A stretch of DNA of 11,009 bases, taken from positions 1 through 11,009 of the forward strand of contig RGVM01000037.1 in NCBI GenBank assembly GCA_010027295.1. The letters are read 5' to 3'. A program made the translations under genes and the position numbers. This stretch comes from Chitinophagia bacterium. GTDB lineage: Bacteria > Bacteroidota > Bacteroidia > Chitinophagales > Chitinophagaceae. Shown here piece after piece: positions 6,508 to 11,009 of the stretch (positions are counted from its first letter, which is position 1; every line of letters begins with the position of its first letter). Below the pieces are notes generated by a model that was not told where the DNA came from, searched no databases, and was given only the letters and a program-made list of their open reading frames with translations.

Positions 6508-6515
6508 TAAATTCG
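6508..6515 (+). promoter_or_regulatory. Putative -7 element (TAAATTCG) in front of the oxidoreductase gene
   Basis: TAAATTCG fits TAnnTTCG and lies in the 32-base gap between the two Tat-substrate genes, ending only 7 nt before ATG 6523. If functional, it would be an internal promoter giving a transcript with almost no leader. The short distance makes it less certain than the others. Confidence 0.3.
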
Positions 6516-6522
6516 ATCCGCC

Positions 6523-7623
6523 ATGACCTCCAGACGCGGCTTTCTGCAGACCCTCTCGGCACCCCTCGTGACAATGCCCCTCCTCTCACGGGCCGGATGG
6601 GCCACGCCCACTGAAGGACCCGTGTTGAGAGTCGCCCTCCTGGGCCTGGGCAGCTACGCCAACCGCGTTGCCGAAGCCATGAAGGGCAGTTCCCGCGCAC
6701 GCGTCACCGGACTCGTCAGCGGCACACCCCAGAAACTGAAGGACTGGTCCGCACGCTTCCAGGTGCCGGAAAAGAACTGCTATTCCTACGAGCAGTACGA
6801 CGCCATCCGTGACAACCCCGACATCGACGCCGTCTACATCATCACCCCCAACGCCCTGCACCTGCCCCACGCCCTCCGCGTGGCCAGGGCCGGCAAACAT
6901 GTCATCTGCGAGAAACCCATGGCCCTCAACGCCAAAGAGGGCCGCATGATGGTGGAGGCCTGCGAGAAGGCCGGCGTGAAACTGCTCGTCGGCTACCGCA
7001 TGCACTTCGAAGCCAAGACCCTGGAAATCATCCGCATGCGGAAGGCAGGCGACTTCGGCAAGGTCCTCTACTTTAACGGACTCTCCGGCTTCCGCATCGG
7101 CAACCCCTCCCAGTGGCGACTGAACCGAGAACTGGCCGGCGGCGGCTCTATGATGGACATCGGCATCTACTCCGTCAACGGCGCCCGCTACATGGTCGGT
7201 GAAGACCCCGTCTGGGTCACCGCCCAGGAGACCAAGACCGACCCTGTCAAGTTCAAGGAAGGCGTCGACGAAACCATCACCTTCCAGTTCGGCTTCCCCT
7301 CCGGCGCCAGCGCCAGCTGCCTCTCCACCTACAGCCTCAACAACCTCGACCGCTTCTTCCTCGACGGCACCAACGGCTTCGCCGAACTCCAGCCCTCCAC
7401 CGGCTATGGTCCCATCATGGGCCGCACCCACAAGGGACCGCTCGAGTTCACCCACATCACCCACCAGACCGTCCAGATGGACGAGATGGCCGCCATCCTC
7501 CTCGACGGCAAAACACCCGTCGTTCCCGTCGACGGCCGGGAAGGCCTTAAAGACCTGGTCATCATAGACGCCATCTACAAGGCCGCCCGCACGGGCCGAC
7601 GTGTCGAGATTGCATATGATTGA
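6523..7623 (+). CDS. Tat-exported Gfo/Idh/MocA-family oxidoreductase (glucose-fructose oxidoreductase-like)
   Basis: This 366-residue NAD(P)-dependent oxidoreductase starts with a twin-arginine signal, SRRGFLQTL with Arg4-Arg5, and a hydrophobic stretch to about residue 28. The Rossmann domain follows with VALLGLGSYA (residues 37-46, GxGxxA). The family signature CEKPMALN carries the catalytic Lys131. The substrate domain shows GYRMHFEAK (157-165), GGGSMMDIGIY (207-216) and a D-x-x-x-Y pair, Asp212 and Tyr216. The GYRMHFE block and export by Tat resemble the periplasmic glucose-fructose oxidoreductase of Zymomonas, which keeps its cofactor tightly bound, so this enzyme probably acts on a sugar or sugar derivative in the periplasm. 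The real substrate is not known. It follows the M24 peptidase by 32 bases in the same direction and is probably co-transcribed with it. The start gives the Tat motif directly. Confidence 0.9.
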   Translation: MTSRRGFLQTLSAPLVTMPLLSRAGWATPTEGPVLRVALLGLGSYANRVAEAMKGSSRARVTGLVSGTPQKLKDWSARFQVPEKNCYSYEQYDAIRDNPDIDAVYIITPNALHLPHALRVARAGKHVICEKPMALNAKEGRMMVEACEKAGVKLLVGYRMHFEAKTLEIIRMRKAGDFGKVLYFNGLSGFRIGNPSQWRLNRELAGGGSMMDIGIYSVNGARYMVGEDPVWVTAQETKTDPVKFKEGVDETITFQFGFPSGASASCLSTYSLNNLDRFFLDGTNGFAELQPSTGYGPIMGRTHKGPLEFTHITHQTVQMDEMAAILLDGKTPVVPVDGREGLKDLVIIDAIYKAARTGRRVEIAYD

Positions 7624-7648
7624 CGACAGGCTTGCACATGCCTGCCGT
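7623..7648. terminator. Possible terminator hairpin between convergent genes
   Basis: ACGACAGGC (7623-7631) and GCCTGCCGT (7640-7648) pair with one A-C mismatch around an 8-base loop, starting at the last base of the oxidoreductase stop codon and followed by TTTGA. The T-run is short, so termination is weakly supported. It lies in the 59-base gap between two convergent genes and could serve either. Confidence 0.35.
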
Positions 7649-7682
7649 TTGAGAAGGGGACCCGGACGATCAGTGGATGGCT

Positions 7683-8735
7683 TCAGAACAGCCTGGCGAT
7701 CCTGTCCGCCAGTTCCCTGGGCCGACCCTCGTCGCGATTGGTGAGCACGGCCACGAACATCCTCCGGTCCGGGAACAGCAGCACATGGTTACGGAACCCC
7801 TTCGAGCTTCCGTCATGGTGCGGATACCCACCATCGAGGTGCCAGCCGAAGCCATAATCTATCGGAATCCCATCATTTAGCCTCGCCTTCGTCCAGGCAC
7901 TGTCCTGCCAGGCCTTCCCAATCAGCCGGTGGCCCCATAACGCCCGCACCCATGTCGCCAGCTCAGTGGGGTTGCAGTAGATCCCGCCGTCGCCAAGCAC
8001 GGCACTGGTCTGGCTCTGGTCGGTCTTCACCCATCCCTCCGCCGTCCGCGAATGCCCATAGGCCCTGTTCGGTACGGGCGGACCATCATCCACCCGGGCC
8101 AGCGTGGTACCCATGCCCAGGGGCAGGAAGATGCTTTCCTTCAGCAGGCTGGGAAAGCTTTTCCCGCTCAGTTGCTGGGCTACTAAAGCGAGGATGGCAT
8201 AGCCCGTGTTGCTGTAACGATACGCGCTGCCCGGCGGGAAGTACAGCGAGTCGGTGCGATGCATCAGGTCGAGGCAGTCGGGGTCGAGCACCTGCCGCTG
8301 CAGCGTGTCGGGAATCAGATCCTCATAATCGACCAAACCCGACGTGTGCGTTAGCAGATGCCGTATGCGGATGCCGCGGCCATAGCTGGGAAAATCCGGG
8401 AAATACTGCTCCAACGGGTCGTCCAGCCTCAGTCGGCCGGCTTCCGCCAACATCAGGATAGTCATCGCCGTGAACTGCTTCGTGACAGACGCCAGGCGGA
8501 AGTTGGTGGCCGTCGTCACCGGCTCCCGCGCCTCGATATCGGCCAGCCCATACCCCTTGGCGAAGACGACGCTGTCGTCCACCATCACCAATACCGAGGC
8601 TCCGGGAGCGGTGGTGTCGGCGTAGTCCTTCATGATGTCGTCCACCATCTCGTTTCTGGTTTTTTTGACTTCTAACAGACAGGAGCTCATGAGGATAACC
8701 GTGGAAATGATGGCCGTGTAACGATGGAATGGCAT
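7683..8735 (-). CDS. Beta-lactamase-family serine hydrolase (class C/PBP-like), probable lipoprotein
   Basis: This 350-residue member of the serine beta-lactamase-like superfamily (class C, penicillin-binding and esterase relatives) shows three active-site elements. They are S-x-x-K as SVTK with Ser83 and Lys86, Y-x-N as YSN with Tyr174 and Asn176, and HDG at 307-309 in the position of the KTG motif. HLLTHTSGL (126-134) is a typical family block. Residues 1-18 form a signal segment ending MSSC with Cys19, a plausible lipoprotein attachment site. The histidine in place of lysine in the third motif is common in the peptidase and esterase branches, so a D-amino acid peptidase or esterase is more likely than antibiotic resistance; that is an inference. 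It stands alone, convergent with the oxidoreductase gene and divergent from the rhamnosidase gene. Codons end mostly in G, as in the other minus-strand gene. Confidence 0.88.
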   Translation of the reverse strand: MPFHRYTAIISTVILMSSCLLEVKKTRNEMVDDIMKDYADTTAPGASVLVMVDDSVVFAKGYGLADIEAREPVTTATNFRLASVTKQFTAMTILMLAEAGRLRLDDPLEQYFPDFPSYGRGIRIRHLLTHTSGLVDYEDLIPDTLQRQVLDPDCLDLMHRTDSLYFPPGSAYRYSNTGYAILALVAQQLSGKSFPSLLKESIFLPLGMGTTLARVDDGPPVPNRAYGHSRTAEGWVKTDQSQTSAVLGDGGIYCNPTELATWVRALWGHRLIGKAWQDSAWTKARLNDGIPIDYGFGWHLDGGYPHHDGSSKGFRNHVLLFPDRRMFVAVLTNRDEGRPRELADRIARLF

Positions 8736-8752
8736 GGCAAACAGATCTATCC

Positions 8753-8760
8753 TGAAGATA
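8753..8760 (-). promoter_or_regulatory. Putative -7 promoter element (TATCTTCA, minus strand) for the serine hydrolase gene
   Basis: Read on the minus strand, TATCTTCA ends 17 nt before the ATG at 8735, the same distance as in the TonB receptor gene. It fits TAnnTTC with A in place of the final G. Confidence 0.3.
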
Positions 8761-8920
8761 CGTCTCCTTCGGAAAAGCGGATAAGTCCAGGAATCATAAG
8801 GCCGACGGCTTCCGTCTCCGGAAAATGACTCACCGATTGGCTTCCATATTCTCGTCGCTAAGGAAACCCGAACCGATACTTTCCGACTCAGCCTCCTCTA
8901 TCTGCGACAGTCGCCGCACC

Positions 8921-8937
8921 CATGCCGTCATGGCATG
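8921..8937. promoter_or_regulatory. Inverted repeat upstream of the rhamnosidase gene, possible operator
   Basis: CATGCC and GGCATG are perfect reverse complements around GTCAT, about 59 bases upstream of the rhamnosidase start and 36 bases upstream of its -7-like box. A position just upstream of the promoter is suitable for an activator or repressor site. There is no regulator gene in the window to pair it with, so the role is speculative. Confidence 0.25.
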
Positions 8938-8972
8938 ATGCCAACGACATCCCCCCATCCCCAAATCCTTCC

Positions 8973-8980
8973 TAACTTCC
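8973..8980 (+). promoter_or_regulatory. Putative -7 promoter element (TAACTTCC) for the rhamnosidase gene
   Basis: TAACTTCC fits TAnnTTC and ends 15 nt before ATG 8996, the same spacing as in the M24 peptidase gene. The last base is C instead of G, so the match is weaker than TAnnTTCG. Confidence 0.3.
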
Positions 8981-8995
8981 CTCAAACGCCCTTCC

Positions 8996-11009
8996 ATGCG
9001 CCTTGCCATCCTCCTACTCCTTTTCTCCTCCTCCCTCGCCGCCCAGCCCACCGAGCCTGCCTACCGCCGCGGCGCCTGGAAGGCCTCCTGGATCTCGGCC
9101 CCCGGCATTCCTCAGCGCGACTACGCCGTCATCCACCTCCGCAAATCGATCCCCCTCCCTGCCAAACCCGACCGCTTCCGCATCCACGTCTCCGCCGACA
9201 ACCGATACCGTCTCTTCGTCAACGGCCATGAAGTCTGCCGGGGCCCCGCCCGCGGCGACCTTGCCCACTGGTACTTCGAAACCATCGATATCGCCCCATG
9301 GCTGCAGCCGGGCCGGAACACCCTCGCCGCCACGGTCTGGAACATGGGCACCCTCGCGCCCGTCGCACAGATCTCCAACCAGACGGCCTTCCTCCTCCAA
9401 GGGGACTCCCCCGCCGAAGAATCCGCCAATACCGACAAGTCCTGGAAGACCCTCCACGATACCTCCTACACCCCCTGCTCCATCGACAACGGCCAACGCC
9501 TTCGCTCCTACATGGTCGTAGGCCCCGGCGACCGTGTCGATGCCAGCCGCCACCCCTGGGGATGGGAGCAGCCCGGCTACGACGATAGCCGCTGGAAGCC
9601 CGCCATCCCCGTAGGACAAGCCGTCACCTTCGGTTACGGCACCGACAACCTCTGGACCCTCACCCCACGCAACATCCCCCTCATGCGGATGGACCCGGAA
9701 CGCCTCGCATCCGTCCGGCGCAGCTCGGGCACCCAGGCCACCGACGCCTTCCTCCAAGGCAGACAGCCAGTCACCATCCCGCCCCACACGACATCGCGCA
9801 TCCTGCTCGACAACGGCCATCTCACCGTGGCCTACCCCACACTCCGCGTCAGCGGCGGAAAAGGGGCCTCCGTCACCCTCACCTACGCCGAAGCCCTCTT
9901 CGACAAGGATCGTCAGAAAGGCAACCGAAATGTGATAGAAGGAAAAGAGATCCTCGGCAACTACGACAGCTTCCTGCCCGACGGCGGCACCGACCGCAGC
10001 TTCCAGCCCCTATGGCTCCGTACCTACCGATACCTCCAACTCGACATCCAAACGGCCGACCAACCCCTCACCCTCGACGACCTCTCCGCAGAAGCCACCG
10101 GATACCCCTTCCCGCAAAAAGCATCCTTCACATCGAACGACAGCTCCCTGCATCAGATATGGGACATCGGATGGCGGACCGCACTCCTCTGCGCCGGGGA
10201 AACCTACTACGACTGCCCCTATTACGAACAACTCCAATACGAGGGCGACACCCGCATCCAATCCCTCATTTCCCTCTATGTCGCCGGCGACGACCGCCTC
10301 ATGCGCAAAGCCATCCTCGACTTCCACCGCTCCCGCATCCCCGAAGGCCTCACCCAGGGGCGCTACCCCAGCAACCGCCTCCAGGTCATCCCGCCCTTCT
10401 CCCTCTACTGGGTATCCATGATACACGACTACTGGATGCACCGGACCGACGACGCCTTCCTCAAACCCCTCCTCCCCGCCGTCAGCCAGGTCATCGACTG
10501 GTACGAGAACCATATCGACAGGTCCAAGGGCATGCTCGGCCCCATGGAATGGTGGAACTTCGTCGACTGGAACCAATCCTTCCCGAGCGGCACCCCTGAC
10601 GGCGCCACCGACGGCAACTCCTCCGTCCTTTCCCTCCAACTGGCCTACACCCTCCGACAGGCGGAAGAATTGTTCCGACACTACGGAAGATCCGCCGAAG
10701 CAGATCGCTGCAAGTCGCTCAGCGCCAACCTGATCGCCGGTACAAGGACGCACTGCTACAACGCCTCTCGCAAGGTGATGGCCAACACGCCCCTCCGGAA
10801 GACCTACAGCCAGCACGCCTCCATCATGGCCCTGCTCACCGACGCCATCCCCCCTGCCGACAGAAAGTCCGTCATGCAGCAGATCCTATCCGATACCACC
10901 CTCTCGCAGGCAACTTTCTATTACCGCTTCTACCTTACCCGCGCCCTCCGGCACATCGGCATGGCCGACCTCTACTACAGCCAGCTCACCCCCTGGCGCG
11001 GCATGATCG
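8996..11009 (+). CDS. Secreted GH78 alpha-L-rhamnosidase (3' end outside window)
   Basis: The frame is open from ATG 8996 to the right edge, giving 671 residues without a stop. A signal peptide covers about residues 1-16 (MRLAILLLLFSSSLAA), so the enzyme is exported. An N-terminal beta-sandwich domain follows to about residue 200 (RLFVNGHEVCRGPARGD, IDIAPWLQPGRN). A second beta domain spans about 265-380 (TLRVSGG, LTYAEALFD, PLWLRTYRYLQL). The 6-hairpin alpha/alpha-barrel begins near 385. The GH78 active-site block is visible as YYDCPYYEQLQYEGDTR with Asp406, Glu411 and Asp418, at the spacing of Asp567, Glu572 and Asp579 of Bacillus RhaB. The enzyme should release terminal alpha-L-rhamnose from plant or bacterial polysaccharides or glycosides. 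The C-terminal part with the second catalytic glutamate lies beyond the window. The only gene neighbours are unrelated; no other rhamnose gene is seen. Leucine codons are strongly biased to CTC. Confidence 0.88.
   Translation, partial: MRLAILLLLFSSSLAAQPTEPAYRRGAWKASWISAPGIPQRDYAVIHLRKSIPLPAKPDRFRIHVSADNRYRLFVNGHEVCRGPARGDLAHWYFETIDIAPWLQPGRNTLAATVWNMGTLAPVAQISNQTAFLLQGDSPAEESANTDKSWKTLHDTSYTPCSIDNGQRLRSYMVVGPGDRVDASRHPWGWEQPGYDDSRWKPAIPVGQAVTFGYGTDNLWTLTPRNIPLMRMDPERLASVRRSSGTQATDAFLQGRQPVTIPPHTTSRILLDNGHLTVAYPTLRVSGGKGASVTLTYAEALFDKDRQKGNRNVIEGKEILGNYDSFLPDGGTDRSFQPLWLRTYRYLQLDIQTADQPLTLDDLSAEATGYPFPQKASFTSNDSSLHQIWDIGWRTALLCAGETYYDCPYYEQLQYEGDTRIQSLISLYVAGDDRLMRKAILDFHRSRIPEGLTQGRYPSNRLQVIPPFSLYWVSMIHDYWMHRTDDAFLKPLLPAVSQVIDWYENHIDRSKGMLGPMEWWNFVDWNQSFPSGTPDGATDGNSSVLSLQLAYTLRQAEELFRHYGRSAEADRCKSLSANLIAGTRTHCYNASRKVMANTPLRKTYSQHASIMALLTDAIPPADRKSVMQQILSDTTLSQATFYYRFYLTRALRHIGMADLYYSQLTPWRGMI

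Larger units (their letters stand above)
8736..8995. other. Divergent intergenic spacer with short inverted repeats
   Basis: This 260-base gap separates the serine hydrolase (minus) and rhamnosidase (plus) genes and should hold both promoters. Visible items are a -7-like box for each gene, a small hairpin GACGG-CTT-CCGTC (8804-8816), and an inverted repeat CATGCC-GTCAT-GGCATG (8921-8937). A segment at 8842-8876 also resembles the SGNH hydrolase promoter region. A minus-strand frame ending at 8830 runs back into the rhamnosidase gene and is not convincing as a gene. Confidence 0.55.

Noticed and set aside
5210..6700. A 496-codon antisense frame over the M24 peptidase gene
   Set aside because: It mirrors a confirmed gene with all metal ligands on the other strand. 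Long antisense frames are expected in GC-rich DNA, and the translation has no recognisable motif.
6586..7464. A 292-codon antisense frame inside the oxidoreductase gene
   Set aside because: Its composition is dominated by G, A, V, D and E, typical of the complement of C-ending codons, and the sense strand has a clear Gfo/Idh/MocA domain.
8830..9051. A minus-strand frame of 73 codons whose C-terminal part looks protein-like
   Set aside because: Its first half is antisense to the signal peptide of the rhamnosidase, it has no known motif, and there is no promoter-like box before it.
1602..11009. A rhamnose or rhamnogalacturonan utilisation locus joining the SGNH esterase, TonB receptor and GH78 enzyme
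   Set aside because: The genes lie on different strands, are separated by unrelated genes, and lack a SusC/SusD pair, regulator or rhamnose catabolic genes. The functions are compatible, but the layout does not support one locus.

Overview
The window is 11,009 bases of GC-rich, densely coding chromosome-like DNA. It most likely comes from a high-GC member of the Bacteroidota, perhaps in or near the Chitinophagales. The evidence is a TonB-dependent receptor of the BtuB-like type, two Tat-exported enzymes of kinds common in that phylum, start codons without Shine-Dalgarno sequences, and a TAnnTTC(G) element close to the starts that resembles the Bacteroidota -7 promoter box (TAnnTTTG). The taxonomic call is an inference; there is no rRNA or other marker here.

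Layout. 1-319: the 3' end of a diacylglycerol kinase/YegS-like lipid kinase (+). 373-1545: a YbjJ-like MFS transporter (+). 1602-2273: a secreted SGNH/GDSL hydrolase (+). 2274-2555: a lower-GC spacer between convergent genes that carries a hairpin and one copy of a palindromic repeat. 2556-4460: a TonB-dependent outer-membrane receptor (-). 4461-5227: a 767-base divergent intergenic region filled from about 4541 to 5170 with repeats: a 134-bp direct duplication, a shorter third copy, and a family of GTGGCACC/GGTGCCAC palindromes. 5228-6490 and 6523-7623: a probable two-gene operon (+) of a Tat-exported M24 (Xaa-Pro) peptidase and a Tat-exported Gfo/Idh/MocA oxidoreductase. 7683-8735: a beta-lactamase-family serine hydrolase, probably a lipoprotein (-). 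8736-8995: a divergent spacer with short inverted repeats. 8996 to the end: a secreted GH78 alpha-L-rhamnosidase (+), cut by the window edge.

How the genes fit together. Nearly all products act at or outside the inner membrane: transporter, secreted esterase, outer-membrane receptor, two Tat substrates, an envelope lipoprotein and a secreted glycosidase. This suits a scavenging, polymer-degrading lifestyle. The genes do not form a recognisable polysaccharide utilisation locus, because there is no SusC/SusD pair, no sulfatase set and no dedicated regulator. I see no defence system, phage, transposase, CRISPR array or tRNA.

The parts not explained by ordinary genes are three. First, the REP-like repeat family. 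Second, a TAnnTTC element 7-23 nt upstream of all seven start codons in the window. Third, a clear strand asymmetry in codon use: plus-strand genes favour C-ending codons, minus-strand genes favour G-ending ones.
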